DNA of 64,000 nucleotides from Xanthobacteraceae bacterium (GCA_030041005.1 JASHOR010000032.1:1-64000), one strand, 5' to 3'; positions 1 through 8,814 are shown, counted from the stretch's first letter. Translations and numbers: made by a program. The notes: a model not told the origin generated them from the sequence alone.

Positions 1-680
1 TCATGGGCGGAGTAATCTGCGACGTGGACACCGCGACCGAATATCCGGGCCTGTTTGTCGCCGGCGAAGACGCCAGCGGCATGCACGGCGCCAATCGGCT
101 CGGCGGCAACGGCGTCGCCAACTCGACGGTGTTCGGCGGCATTGCCGGTGACGTGATGCCGCGCTGGATAGCGGACAACAAGCCCGGCCATCTCGCGCCC
201 GATGCAAACGTCGTCGATGCCGAGGTTGAGCGCGCGCTCGCCCCGTTCGCCAAGCGGCCCGGTGACCTGAATGCGCTGCGGGAAAAACTGCTCGACACGA
301 TGTGGGACGATGTCGGCGTCGTGCGCGAGCGGATCGGCCTCGATCGCGGCCTCGCCGTGATCGATCAGATCGAAGCCGAGCTTATCGAGACCGGCGTTGC
401 CGACGGCGACCGCCGCTTCAACCTGACCTGGCACGATTGGCTCAACTTGCGCTCGCTGTGCGAAGTGAGTCGGGTCATTGCGCTTGCTGCGCGCAGGCGC
501 GAGAATTCCCGCGGCGCGCACTATCGCTCGGATTTTCCCGAGCCCGGCGAGCTTGCCGCCTCATGGTTCACCGTGGCGCGGCAGGCGAGCGGCGGCATCG
601 AGGTCGGCGAGCGGCCGGTGGAGTTCACGCACGTCAAGCCGGGCGAGACGCTTTTGCGCGATCAAGTCGCGGCCGAATAG
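1..680 (+). CDS. FAD-dependent fumarate reductase / succinate dehydrogenase-type flavoprotein, C-terminal part
   Basis: The frame is open from the window edge to a TAG at 678-680, so only about the last 225 residues are present. The stretch GLFVAGEDASGMHGANRLGG followed by NGVANSTVFGG is the FAD-binding signature near the end of the fumarate reductase/SdhA family. The remainder is the helical C-terminal domain of that family. The enzyme would interconvert fumarate and succinate or oxidise a related substrate. It lies directly upstream of a two-subunit class I hydro-lyase, which fits a fumarate/malate or tartrate module. Exact substrate cannot be told from this fragment; a membrane-bound SdhA is less likely because the neighbours are not sdhBCD. 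Confidence 0.8.
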   Translation, partial: MGGVICDVDTATEYPGLFVAGEDASGMHGANRLGGNGVANSTVFGGIAGDVMPRWIADNKPGHLAPDANVVDAEVERALAPFAKRPGDLNALREKLLDTMWDDVGVVRERIGLDRGLAVIDQIEAELIETGVADGDRRFNLTWHDWLNLRSLCEVSRVIALAARRRENSRGAHYRSDFPEPGELAASWFTVARQASGGIEVGERPVEFTHVKPGETLLRDQVAAE

Positions 681-740
681 CGGGAGCAACAACGACATGG
701 CGACAAAGCCAAGTTCGAATCGGCGAGTCTTATCCCGCTC

Positions 741-818
741 GTCCCCGCGGAAGCGGGGACCCAGCTGCTTCGCTGCAAAACCGGAACTGCTCCACTGGAT
801 TCCCGCTTGCGCGGGAAT
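741..818. repeat. REP-like double-hairpin intergenic repeat
   Basis: Two perfect 8-bp stems flank a short linker. GTCCCCGC(741-748)/GCGGGGAC(753-760) has a 4-nt loop, and ATTCCCGC(799-806)/GCGGGAAT(811-818) has a 4-nt loop. This pair of GC-rich palindromes is the usual form of REP-type elements scattered between genes in Bradyrhizobiaceae-like genomes. It fills most of the gap between the flavoprotein and the fumarase alpha gene and could form mRNA hairpins in that operon. Confidence 0.75.
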
Positions 819-844
819 GAGCGGAGGAGGCTGAAGCCATCGCA

Positions 845-1804
845 ATGATTCCGCTCTCATCCATCCAGCGCACCGCCGAAGATTTGATGGCCAAGGCCGC
901 CATCGAGATCCCCGAGGACCATCTCGCCGGCCTGCGGCAATGCGCCAACACCGAGAAGGGCGACCTCTCCGCCTTCGTCATCAAGGCGATGCTGGAGAAT
1001 TACGAAGCCGCCAAGGAGGACCGCCGCGCCATGTGCGGCGATACCGGCCTGCCGCGCTGGTACGTCAAGATCGGCAACGACGCGCGCAGCGAAGGCGGAC
1101 CGGTGGCACTCGAAGCGGCGCTGCGCCGCGCTACCGCGCGCGCCACGGCCAATGTACCGCTGCGGCCGAACCGCGTGCATCCGCTCTGGCGCACCGACCA
1201 TAATAATAATGTCGGCATCAACGCGCCGGAGATCGAATACGCATTCCATCCCGACGCCGACTGGATTGAGCTGACCACGGTGCACAAGGGCGGCCTGTTC
1301 GGTACCGATTACCGCATGCTCTTTCCCGGCGACGGCATCGAGGGCATCAAGCGGTTTTATCTCGACACCCTGATCGGCTTCGGCAAGCGCGGTCTTGCTT
1401 GCCAGCCCGCGATCGTCGGCATCGGGCTCGGCGGCTCGAAAGACACCAGCATGGTACTGGGCAAGCAGGCCTCATGCCTGCGCACCGTTGGTTCGCGCAA
1501 TCCCGATCCGAAAATCGCGGCGCTGGAGGAGGAGTTCAAAGAGCTCGGCAACTCCATTGGCATGGGCGCCATGGGCTTCGTCGGCTCCTCCATGGTAATC
1601 GATTGCCACATCGAAGTCGGTTATTGCCACACCGGGGGCATGCCGATGTCGGTGCACATGTTCTGCCTGTCGTCGCGCCGCGCCTGCGCGCGCGTTACCG
1701 CCGACGGCAGGGCTTCGTTTCGCACCGACCCGATGTGGTTCACCGACTACATGCGTCGCGACACCGTCGACTGGGAACGGCAAGCCGCCGAAGCGGCGGA
1801 GTGA
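845..1804 (+). CDS. Class I fumarase / L(+)-tartrate dehydratase, alpha subunit
   Basis: This 319-residue protein matches the [4Fe-4S] hydro-lyase alpha family, usually about 280-300 residues in two-subunit enzymes. Visible hallmarks are CGDTGLPRW near residue 60 (first cluster cysteine), GLGGSKDTSMVLGKQA near 200, and GYCHTGGMPMSVHMFC near 260 with further cysteines. Together with the beta subunit just downstream it would hydrate fumarate to malate or dehydrate tartrate. The ATG at 845 follows a GGAGGAGG stretch by about 15 bases; a second in-frame ATG at 887 is possible. The reductase-like flavoprotein upstream favours fumarate metabolism, but tartrate dehydratase cannot be excluded. Confidence 0.88.
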   Translation: MIPLSSIQRTAEDLMAKAAIEIPEDHLAGLRQCANTEKGDLSAFVIKAMLENYEAAKEDRRAMCGDTGLPRWYVKIGNDARSEGGPVALEAALRRATARATANVPLRPNRVHPLWRTDHNNNVGINAPEIEYAFHPDADWIELTTVHKGGLFGTDYRMLFPGDGIEGIKRFYLDTLIGFGKRGLACQPAIVGIGLGGSKDTSMVLGKQASCLRTVGSRNPDPKIAALEEEFKELGNSIGMGAMGFVGSSMVIDCHIEVGYCHTGGMPMSVHMFCLSSRRACARVTADGRASFRTDPMWFTDYMRRDTVDWERQAAEAAE

Positions 1805-1856
1805 ATTCACCGCCCCGCAATCGGGGAGAGGGAAGATTTTTGGCGAGGCTAAAGCA

Positions 1857-2525
1857 ATGCCCGATCTGAGAACCGTCCACCTCACGCTGCCCGCCCGCAC
1901 CGAAGATTTGCGCAAGCTGGAAATCGGCTCGGTGGCCTATCTGACCGGCCGCCTCTTCACCGGCCGCGAGGGCGTCTACAAGCGCGCGGTCGAGGACGGC
2001 GCGGGCATGCCGGCGGACAGGGCCGCGCTCGGCAGCGCGAATTTCCATTGCTCGCCGGCCGCCACCATCAATCCGGACGGCAGCTACAAGGTCGGCGCCG
2101 TCACCGCCACCGCCTCATTCCGTTTCGCCAAATGGCTCGACGGCTTTTTCAAGATTTCCGGCTGCAACATGATCATCGGCAAAGGTGGAATGACATCGGC
2201 GACCTATCGCGAATTTTTCGTTCCCAACAATGCGGTCTATCTGACCACGGTCGGCTATGGCACCGGCGCGCTGCTTGGCCGCGGCATTAAACATGTCGCC
2301 GGCGTCTATTGGCTCGAGGAGCTTGGCCTCGCGCAGGCCGTCTGGGTGCTCGACGTGGAAAATTTTGGCCCATTCCTGGTCGAAAGCGACCTGCAGGCCA
2401 ACAGCCTGTTCGAGCGCGAAAACGCCAAGATCGCGCCCGGCCTGGAAAAGTTTTATGCCGGCACCAGACCCGCCACGTTGCGACGCTACGGCGAGACCGA
2501 CGACAAGACCGAAGAAGTCATCTGA
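1857..2525 (+). CDS. Class I fumarase / L(+)-tartrate dehydratase, beta subunit
   Basis: The 222-residue product has the beta-subunit signature: LEIGSVAYLTGRLFTGRE near the start, the central GCNMIIGKGGM motif and the following YREFFVPNNAVYLTT. The beta domain forms the swivelling half of the active site and pairs with the alpha subunit encoded 52 bases upstream. A small hairpin, CCCCG(1813-1817)/CGGGG(1822-1826), lies between the two genes and may tune subunit expression. Length is typical for the family (about 200 residues). Confidence 0.88.
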   Translation: MPDLRTVHLTLPARTEDLRKLEIGSVAYLTGRLFTGREGVYKRAVEDGAGMPADRAALGSANFHCSPAATINPDGSYKVGAVTATASFRFAKWLDGFFKISGCNMIIGKGGMTSATYREFFVPNNAVYLTTVGYGTGALLGRGIKHVAGVYWLEELGLAQAVWVLDVENFGPFLVESDLQANSLFERENAKIAPGLEKFYAGTRPATLRRYGETDDKTEEVI

Positions 2526-2666
2526 CGAAGCGCGCGCACGCGGTGATCTATCCAGGGAGACTTCAGGACTTGTTCCGTTTAACACCAGACTCCAATCGCC
2601 AATGGATTAAAAATTGGGGGCAACGTCAATCCCCAATAAGCATCGGCAATCCGCGTGGCGCACGCG

Positions 2667-3047
2667 TTACCGCTTTTGCAAAGTAGGATGCAACAGGCTT
2701 CGTACATCGCGCGCCATTTCCAGACAAGTAATGAGTTCGGTATAGCTCGATTCACCGCCCATCGTCGCTTCTGCAACACAATGCCGCTTATCATCTGACG
2801 AAAACGTAGGCCACTCCTTTATAAGCTGGCCTCTGTCTTCCCGCTCGGCCTGCATGCAGCGGTCAAACGAAACTATTGGGTAATTTTTGGCCATCGGATC
2901 AGAGGATTGACTCGCAATTCCGCGACAAAGCTTTTTTACGTCGAGATTTGGAACTTGGTCGGAGCGACCCCACAGAGGCTGGCTTCCGATCGTCAACATT
3001 GCGACAAATATCAACGTAAGCTCTGCAGCATTGCGCAGCCTGAGCAT
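2667..3047 (-). CDS. Small secreted Cys-containing protein of unknown function
   Basis: This 126-residue protein starts with a hydrophobic signal peptide (about residues 8-25, LTLIFVAMLTIG). The mature part has four cysteines, with CRGIA, DRCMQAERE, HCVAEATMGG and ELITCLEM as landmarks, probably two disulfides. I recognise the general pattern from conserved hypothetical exported proteins of Bradyrhizobium-like bacteria but cannot name a function. It diverges from the BKACE gene, and the gap between them carries two FNR/FixK palindromes, so microaerobic control is likely. One box ends only about 20 bases from its start codon and could act as a repressor site for this gene. Confidence 0.65.
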   Translation of the reverse strand: MLRLRNAAELTLIFVAMLTIGSQPLWGRSDQVPNLDVKKLCRGIASQSSDPMAKNYPIVSFDRCMQAEREDRGQLIKEWPTFSSDDKRHCVAEATMGGESSYTELITCLEMARDVRSLLHPTLQKR

Positions 3048-3065
3048 GAGATCGCCATCTATCTC

Positions 3066-3079
3066 TTGATCTAAATCAG
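3066..3079. promoter_or_regulatory. FNR/FixK-type box (near-perfect)
   Basis: TTGATCTAAATCAG fits the TTGAT-N4-ATCAA consensus except for the last base. It is 48 bases from a perfect copy and close to the start of the divergent secreted-protein gene. Confidence 0.65.
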
Positions 3080-3113
3080 TGCGTGAAAGTGTAGGTTAAA
3101 ACCGGGTTTGTAA

Positions 3114-3127
3114 TTGATCTAAATCAA
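3114..3127. promoter_or_regulatory. FNR/FixK-type box (perfect palindrome)
   Basis: TTGATCTAAATCAA is an exact TTGAT-N4-ATCAA anaerobox. Its centre is about 74 bases upstream of the BKACE start codon, so activation at position -41.5 would put the transcript start near 3162, leaving a leader of about 33 bases. That is a normal arrangement for oxygen-responsive CRP/FNR-family activation. Confidence 0.75.
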
Positions 3128-3194
3128 AAGATCTTTGAGCTCGGCCTGCTACATGAAATGCTTCGATAATTCCGGATAAGCAGGGAGCATTCCG

Positions 3195-4331
3195 ATGTAT
3201 TATACAGACGAATCGATACTTCCGGAAAACATGGCACCGCTCATCATTACTGCGGCGCCGTTCGGCCCAGCTTGGTTGCCCGGTGATGCTGATATCCCTG
3301 TAACGTGGGACGAACAGGTTCAGGCGGCAGTGGACTGCTACAATGCCGGCGCAACCATGCTGCATGTTCATGTCCGCGATCCGAAAACGGGCCATGGTTC
3401 GGTGGACTTTGACCAGTTCAATTACTTCATCGGACGACTTAAGCAGGCCGTACCAAAGATGATCCTGCAGGTCGGCGGATCGATTTCGTTCGCTCCAAAG
3501 ACAGATGAAGCCAAAGCCAAATGGCTAGACTACGATACGCGCCACATGCTCACAGAGCTCAACCCAAGCCCGGAGTTTGTTACCGTTGCAGTGGGCACAA
3601 CCCAGTGGGACATTGTATCGATGATGAGTCCCGAGGATGTTGTCGGAACGCATCTTGAAGACCCAAAGGTACGAGAGAAGTGGATGGGCATGGTCGTCGA
3701 CGCCACGCCTTCGTTCTACCTTGAGCACCTCAAGAGGCTCAGACAACATGAAATTCTTCCGTATTTCGTACCCGGTCATATTCATCAGCTCGAACTGATC
3801 GAGCGCTTGATACGGGCTGGCGTATATATGGGTCCGCTGAACATGGCCGTAGCCGGTTATGGTGGCGGTACGCTCGGCCGCAATCCGTATCACTGGATGG
3901 AATTCTTGCGCCAAACTCCGCAAGGAGCTGTTGCTACATTCTGGTCCAGCATGCGTGGATTGATCTCACTGTCGGCAATGGCCCTGGTGCTCGGGCAGCA
4001 CATCCGGCTCGGCAACGAAGACAATATCTGGGGGGCAAATCGAAAGCGCGCCACGACGGTTCAGCAAATCGAGGGCTGTGTCCGTCTGGCCAGGGAATTT
4101 GGTCGCAAGGTCGCGACTGCGGAGGAGGCCCGCAAAATCTGCAAGGTCGGCGTCTGGTACGACAGCGTAGAAGAAACGCTGCAAGATCTCGGCCTGCCGC
4201 CGAACCCGACGAAATACAACCCTGGTTTCCTGCTTTGGAAGACAGACGGCAAGAAAAGGGCGTCTGCGGTCGCTAGTGACTCGCACCCCATCGAATATGG
4301 AGGTGGTGCGGTTGCCGAGGCCGCTGAATAA
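3195..4331 (+). CDS. BKACE-family beta-keto acid cleavage enzyme (3-keto-5-aminohexanoate cleavage-like)
   Basis: The 378-residue protein belongs to the BKACE (DUF849) TIM-barrel family, which condenses a beta-keto acid with acetyl-CoA to give acetoacetate and a new CoA ester. Visible marks are PLIITAAPFGPAW at the N-terminus, the zinc-binding LHVHVRDPKTGHGS (residues near 57-70), QVGGSISF, a second metal site around PGHIHQLELIERL, and AVAGYGGGTLGRNP. It is longer than the classical Kce enzyme (about 275), with an extra C-terminal tail of roughly 50 residues. The ATG at 3195 follows AGGGAG by seven bases; a second ATG at 3231 is less well placed. Substrate is unknown. It heads an operon with a double CMD protein and a membrane protein. 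Confidence 0.85.
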   Translation: MYYTDESILPENMAPLIITAAPFGPAWLPGDADIPVTWDEQVQAAVDCYNAGATMLHVHVRDPKTGHGSVDFDQFNYFIGRLKQAVPKMILQVGGSISFAPKTDEAKAKWLDYDTRHMLTELNPSPEFVTVAVGTTQWDIVSMMSPEDVVGTHLEDPKVREKWMGMVVDATPSFYLEHLKRLRQHEILPYFVPGHIHQLELIERLIRAGVYMGPLNMAVAGYGGGTLGRNPYHWMEFLRQTPQGAVATFWSSMRGLISLSAMALVLGQHIRLGNEDNIWGANRKRATTVQQIEGCVRLAREFGRKVATAEEARKICKVGVWYDSVEETLQDLGLPPNPTKYNPGFLLWKTDGKKRASAVASDSHPIEYGGGAVAEAAE

Positions 4332-4457
4332 AGCATCATCTCCCGCGCTTCGCCCCCAGCTTGCGGAGCGGAGCTCGACCGTAGCTTGTCATTGCACGGA
4401 AACACACCGGCAGGTGGCCCGAGCGTCGATATGTTGGGCCTGAAAGGCGCGAGATGT

Positions 4458-5195
4458 ATGAGCAAGCGAAAGACCATTCAGGCCCAAATTGAAGGTCCTT
4501 GGGACGCAGCTCTGGCTCAATTGCGGGAGTGGGATCCTGTCTGGGCCGAGACTTGCGGAAAGATGAGCACCAACCCATGGGCTACGGGTGTTCTACCTCG
4601 CAAATTCGTTGAGCTGCTTAGTGTCGGCCTGAATGCGGCCTGTACAAACCTCAATGCAGACGGTACGCGACGACACATACGAGCCGCGCTCCATGCTGGC
4701 GCGACGCGGGACGAAATCCTCACGGTCCTCAAAATGGCATCCGTGATGTCGATCCACTCGTGTAGCCTTGGCGCTCCTATTCTCCTCGAAGAGGCCAAGA
4801 GCGTGGGAGCCAAGCCGGCTGCGAAATCCTCCGTGTCGACACCGGCCTGCGAGAAACTGCGGGCCTCGGGACAATGGAATACAGCCTGGGACCCTTTCCT
4901 TGAACTCGATCCGGTGTGGACTGAAGAATTTATGGAGACGGGTGCCGCAATCTACGGCACCAGTCTCTTCACGCCGAAGGAACTTGAACTTTTGAGTATC
5001 GCCTTCGACGCCTCTTACACGCACATGTATGCGCCCGGTACGCGCCGTCACATCAAAGCTGCCCTCAAGGCGGGCGCAACAATGGAAGAGATCATGGAGG
5101 TCCTAAAGCTCTGCGTTGTTCAGGGTGTACAGGCTTGCAACCTGGGAATCGCGATTCTTGCGGATGAGATGAAGGCCGAAGGCACCCGCCGATGA
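4458..5195 (+). CDS. Tandem carboxymuconolactone decarboxylase (CMD)-domain protein
   Basis: Two homologous halves of about 110 residues repeat the CMD pattern: GTRRHIRAALHAGATRDEIL in the first and GTRRHIKAALKAGATMEEIM in the second. Each is followed by a helix containing cysteine (IHSC, VQAC). CMD proteins act as decarboxylases or alkylhydroperoxidase-like redox enzymes; the CxxC of AhpD is not apparent, so a peroxidase role is doubtful. I chose the ATG at 4458; ATG 4431 and TTG 4386 are in frame upstream. It follows the BKACE gene in the same direction and probably acts on the same unknown substrate. Confidence 0.78.
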   Translation: MSKRKTIQAQIEGPWDAALAQLREWDPVWAETCGKMSTNPWATGVLPRKFVELLSVGLNAACTNLNADGTRRHIRAALHAGATRDEILTVLKMASVMSIHSCSLGAPILLEEAKSVGAKPAAKSSVSTPACEKLRASGQWNTAWDPFLELDPVWTEEFMETGAAIYGTSLFTPKELELLSIAFDASYTHMYAPGTRRHIKAALKAGATMEEIMEVLKLCVVQGVQACNLGIAILADEMKAEGTRR

Positions 5196-5204
5196 GTTTT
5201 AGAC

Positions 5205-5729
5205 ATGGAAAGCCCCTCGCATCATTCCTTTAGGCACTTCCTTGAGAAAGTCGTCGATGAGCTCAAGCAATTATTTTGGATCGGGGTCTATTTCTGGGTA
5301 CTAATCGGTCTGTTTACTGTTTTCAAATCGCTCGTATTGAAGGACCAAAACCTCGTCTTTCATGAAGGCTTCGCCATCATAAACGCATGGATCCTGGCTA
5401 AGGTCGTTCTTGTAGCTGAACATCTCAAGATTGGTGAGAATCTGCGAGACAAACCATTGATTTATCCGATTGTTTTTAAGGCCACTCTGTTCTCTCTGCT
5501 TCTGATGGGCTTCTATATGGCAGAAGAAACGGTTGCGGGGCTTTGGCATGGCAAGGCCCTCATCGAGGGCTTTCCTGAAATTGGCGGCGGAACCTGGAAG
5601 GGAATAATTGTTGTTGCCCTCATCCTGTTCGTTGGTCTGGTACCCTTCTTTTCCTACAGGGAGCTTGCTCGAGTGCTCGGCAAGGATAGGCTGCACTTGC
5701 TTATTTTCAAAAGTGAAACTTTCCACTGA
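5205..5729 (+). CDS. Integral membrane protein of unknown function
   Basis: The 174-residue product has about four hydrophobic helices (near residues 22-42, 58-75, 88-106 and 132-150), with charged loops between them and a basic C-terminal end. It starts nine bases after the CMD gene stop and ends before a bidirectional terminator, so it is the last gene of the FNR-box operon. No transporter or enzyme motif is visible. I cannot assign a function. Confidence 0.7.
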   Translation: MESPSHHSFRHFLEKVVDELKQLFWIGVYFWVLIGLFTVFKSLVLKDQNLVFHEGFAIINAWILAKVVLVAEHLKIGENLRDKPLIYPIVFKATLFSLLLMGFYMAEETVAGLWHGKALIEGFPEIGGGTWKGIIVVALILFVGLVPFFSYRELARVLGKDRLHLLIFKSETFH

Positions 5730-5802
5730 GTCGATCCCGATGTTGTACTTCAGGCTCAACGTGGCGGTTGATGGTTAAGCCGCCGATAAACCCAATACAG
5801 AA

Positions 5803-5829
5803 AAAGCCCGGCTTGGTCGCCGGGCTTTA
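5803..5829. terminator. Bidirectional intrinsic terminator
   Basis: AAAGCCCGG (5803-5811) pairs with CCGGGCTTT (5821-5829) around a 9-nt loop, with an A-run before and a T-run after. It lies between the convergent membrane-protein gene and COG0523 GTPase gene and can serve both strands. Confidence 0.85.
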
Positions 5830-5908
5830 TCCGATTAAGGCCGCCGCAGCAGCTAAAGCGCAGCACTCCCGGATTCACCGCTTACGCCGATACTGACAAG
5901 AGCAACTG

Positions 5909-7270
5909 TCAGCAGCATGGCATGGGATTTTCGATCAGGTCGTAAACGTTGTCGAACGTGATCTCACTGATCGGCCTTTGAATCTTGAAGTGGCGAGGCG
6001 GCTCGTTTTGAACGAGAGCCAGGATCGCCGTCTCGATCGGCGGACACGCCGGCTTAACGCAGGGCACCTCCTTGACGACAATCGGCGTTTCCTTCGCGAA
6101 GCCGAAATTCTGTCGCATCCAGTACCGAATCTGATCGAGCCTTTGTGACGATATTTCCACCAGGCCACGGCCGAACGGGTCCGCTTGGACGGACGCGGCG
6201 TCCGCTTCGCGGCAAAGGCAACTCGCAAAGCCTTGCGCGATCGCCTCCCCGTCGAGCTCACGCCCGATGAACACCAGCCGGTTGAGGCGATCCTCATCGG
6301 GCCGCCAAGCGCGGCCCGGCCGCCCTTCGAATTCCATACGCACCCCCTGAAAGAGGAACTGGTCCGGATCGTTGCGAAGATTCAGGATGCCCTTCATGCG
6401 CAGGAGATTGGTGCCGAACCGCGCGATCTGCCAGCGGAACCAGCCGCTGAGCTTCATGCTGTCGAGCACGCCGGGCTCGACGATGCACACGGTCGTGACG
6501 TCGCGAAGATGATTATGGCGGCGGTGATGATGCCCATGATGACCCTCATGGCCATCCTGATCGTGGCCGTCGTGGTCATGGTCGTCGTGGTGGTCACCGT
6601 GGTCATCGTCATGATCGTGCGCGGCAATCGCGCTGTCGATACGCCGCTCGAGATCGATGCTTTCGACTTCGAAGATAATGCCGAGATCGAGTTCGGAATT
6701 CTTGGCTCGACAGATCCGCGCAACTTTGTTCAACCGGCCGATCTGCTGTTCGATGCGATCCAATTCTTCGGCGACCACGAGGTCTGTCTTGTTGAGGACA
6801 ATCAGATCCGCAAAGGCAATCTGCTCGCAGGCTTCGGCCGATTCCTCCAGTTGCAGGGCTATGTGCTTGGCGTCGACGACTGTGATGACCCCGTCAAGCG
6901 CGAATTCGCTTCGAATTCGCTCGTCAGCGTATAATGTTTGCGCGACCGGAGCCGGTTCGGCGAGGCCCGTGGTCTCGATGATCACGGTATCGAACTTGGC
7001 GCGGTGCGCGGAAAGCTCGAAAAAGCTGCGCAGGAGGTCGCCTCTGACAGTGCAGCAGATGCAGCCGTTGTTCATCTGAATCACCTCCTGTTCTGCCGAG
7101 ATCAGGAGATGATGATCGATGCCGACCTCACCAAACTCGTTGACGACAACCGCTATGCGGCGACCGTGGTTCGCAGTCAAAATTCGATTCAGCAGCGTGG
7201 TTTTCCCCGCCCCTAGAAAACCGGTGAGAATGATCACGGAGGCCTTTTTCGGGCCTGCAGTGTCGCTCAT
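5909..7270 (-). CDS. COG0523 (CobW/YeiR-type) metal-chaperone GTPase, His-rich
   Basis: The 453-residue G3E GTPase has a P-loop GFLGAGKTT (residues 17-25), the metal-binding NNGCICCTVRGDL near 70, ETTGLAEPAPV, and NKTDLV for guanine recognition. A long His/Asp-rich linker near residues 235-265 is followed by the CobW C-terminal domain. The protein ends in a Cys-Cys pair. Family members load zinc, cobalt or iron into target enzymes. The ATG at 7270 begins right before the conserved fold; a TTG at 7384 overlapping the previous stop would add 38 unconserved residues. It follows genes for a metal-dependent amidohydrolase and an asparaginase, so the amidohydrolase is a plausible client. Confidence 0.88.
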   Translation of the reverse strand: MSDTAGPKKASVIILTGFLGAGKTTLLNRILTANHGRRIAVVVNEFGEVGIDHHLLISAEQEVIQMNNGCICCTVRGDLLRSFFELSAHRAKFDTVIIETTGLAEPAPVAQTLYADERIRSEFALDGVITVVDAKHIALQLEESAEACEQIAFADLIVLNKTDLVVAEELDRIEQQIGRLNKVARICRAKNSELDLGIIFEVESIDLERRIDSAIAAHDHDDDHGDHHDDHDHDGHDQDGHEGHHGHHHRRHNHLRDVTTVCIVEPGVLDSMKLSGWFRWQIARFGTNLLRMKGILNLRNDPDQFLFQGVRMEFEGRPGRAWRPDEDRLNRLVFIGRELDGEAIAQGFASCLCREADAASVQADPFGRGLVEISSQRLDQIRYWMRQNFGFAKETPIVVKEVPCVKPACPPIETAILALVQNEPPRHFKIQRPISEITFDNVYDLIENPMPCC

Positions 7271-7380
7271 GGCTGCCGCCCTCGCGGAGGTTGTCGATGT
7301 TCTGGCATATAGGCCTTTGCAGTCCCGCAGGCCAGGCTGTGTCCGCTTTAACGCCTGTCGGTTTCCTGCCCGGCCCTCGG

Positions 7381-8754
7381 TCAACTCAGAATGGGCAGTT
7401 GCATTTGGCCGATCACCTTGCCGACCGGTTCACCATCCCTCATCTGCACATGACCGCGAACGATTGAGTAGATCGGAACTCCCTTGACCTTCCAGCCGCC
7501 CCACGGCGTCGGCTTGTTCTTGCTGTGCAACTTGTTGGGGTCGATCGTCATTTCCTTGTCCATGTCGACCACCGTTACGTCGCCGTCCGATCCGAGCGCG
7601 ATCGCGCCCTTCTTCGGGTACATCTGCCAGACTCTCGCTGGATTCTCGCTCGCGACCTTGACGTAATGGTTCAAGCTCATTCGACCCTTGTTGACCTGCG
7701 TGAGCATCAGCGGCACCGCAGTTTCGACGCCGCAAAATCCGGAGATGCAGTCCCATATGACCGGCTTTGACATCTTGCCGTTGATGTCGCAGCCCTTTTC
7801 TTCCAGCGTGTGCGGAGAATGATCGGTCGCCAACATGTCGATCGAGCCATCCAGCAGGCCTTCCCACAGCGCATCCTGATGTTCCTTCGTGCGTACGGGG
7901 GGATTCATCTTCAAGAGCGGACCTACATCGGCCATGTCGCTTGCTACTCGCAGCAGATAATGCGGCTGCGTTTCTCCGGTAAACCGCAGTCCTCGCCTTT
8001 TTGCATTTTTGAGCATTTGCACGGCTTGCTTCGTGCTGGCATGCACGATGTGCAGCTTCGTTCCGAAATTTTCGGCCATGAACATGACGTGGGCGATGGA
8101 CTCCGCCTCGCACAAGGCCGGACGCGACTGCTCCCAATAGATGGGAGCATTTTTCCCCTCGGCCTTGAGCTTGTTGGTCCAGTAATGCTGAATCTGCCGG
8201 TTTTCGGCATGGACGCAGAGCGGCACCTGCGATTTCGTGATGTTGGAAAACACCTCAATGCACATCCCGTCATCGGGAAAGGGAAGATTGCCGATGGTCT
8301 CGCCGAAGAAAATCTTGTAACCGATTGCGCCGGCCTTCGCCATCGGCAGGATGTCGTCGGCATTCGTCTGATGCACGACGCCGAGCACGGCAAAATCGCA
8401 CAGCGACTTTGCCTCGCCGATGCCCTTCTTGACGGCGACCTGCTCTGCATTTTCGGTCGGTGGTATCTGATTGGGCATGTCGATGATCGTGGTTATGCCG
8501 CCGCACACTGCCGCGGTCGACCCGGTGCCGAAGTCTTCCTTGTACGTCACGCCCGGATCGCGAAAATGCACATGGGCGTCGATGAGGCCGGGCAGAATAT
8601 GCCCGCCTTTGACGTCGATGACCTCTTTAGCCGGCGGAAGAGAATCGTCGGTTCCGATTGCAACGAACTTGCCGTTTGCAATTGCCACCCCGCCTTTCAC
8701 GGTTTCTTCCGGCGTGACAATCCAACCGTTCTTCAATACCAAATCCGCCGTCAT
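7381..8754 (-). CDS. Dihydroorotase/allantoinase-like metal-dependent amidohydrolase
   Basis: The 457-residue cyclic amidohydrolase shows all binuclear metal ligands: HVHFRDPG (residues near 61-68), the carbamylated lysine in IGYKIFFGET, histidines in CVHAENR and HIVHAST, and the aspartate in ATDHSPH. Length suits allantoinase, hydantoinase or class I dihydroorotase. The absence of pyrimidine genes and the presence of an asparaginase and a molybdenum hydroxylase nearby favour catabolism of a cyclic amide or ureide over pyrimidine synthesis. It lies 60 bases after the asparaginase and is followed by the GTPase, all on the minus strand. Exact substrate unresolved. Confidence 0.83.
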   Translation of the reverse strand: MTADLVLKNGWIVTPEETVKGGVAIANGKFVAIGTDDSLPPAKEVIDVKGGHILPGLIDAHVHFRDPGVTYKEDFGTGSTAAVCGGITTIIDMPNQIPPTENAEQVAVKKGIGEAKSLCDFAVLGVVHQTNADDILPMAKAGAIGYKIFFGETIGNLPFPDDGMCIEVFSNITKSQVPLCVHAENRQIQHYWTNKLKAEGKNAPIYWEQSRPALCEAESIAHVMFMAENFGTKLHIVHASTKQAVQMLKNAKRRGLRFTGETQPHYLLRVASDMADVGPLLKMNPPVRTKEHQDALWEGLLDGSIDMLATDHSPHTLEEKGCDINGKMSKPVIWDCISGFCGVETAVPLMLTQVNKGRMSLNHYVKVASENPARVWQMYPKKGAIALGSDGDVTVVDMDKEMTIDPNKLHSKNKPTPWGGWKVKGVPIYSIVRGHVQMRDGEPVGKVIGQMQLPILS

Positions 8755-8814
8755 GGGCGCCTCCTCACTGTGGTCCTGGTGAACGAACTTATCATCATCA
8801 TCATCGCGACTGCC

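Noticed and set aside
697..834. Short plus-strand frame starting at ATG 697 behind GGGAG
   Set aside because: Most of the frame is made by the REP-like repeat at 741-818, giving the repeat-typical peptides PRKRGPS and WIPACAGM, so it is not a gene.
6185..6934. Long plus-strand frame opposite the COG0523 GTPase
   Set aside because: It is antisense to the conserved GTPase; the valine/methionine run is only the complement of the His/Asp linker.
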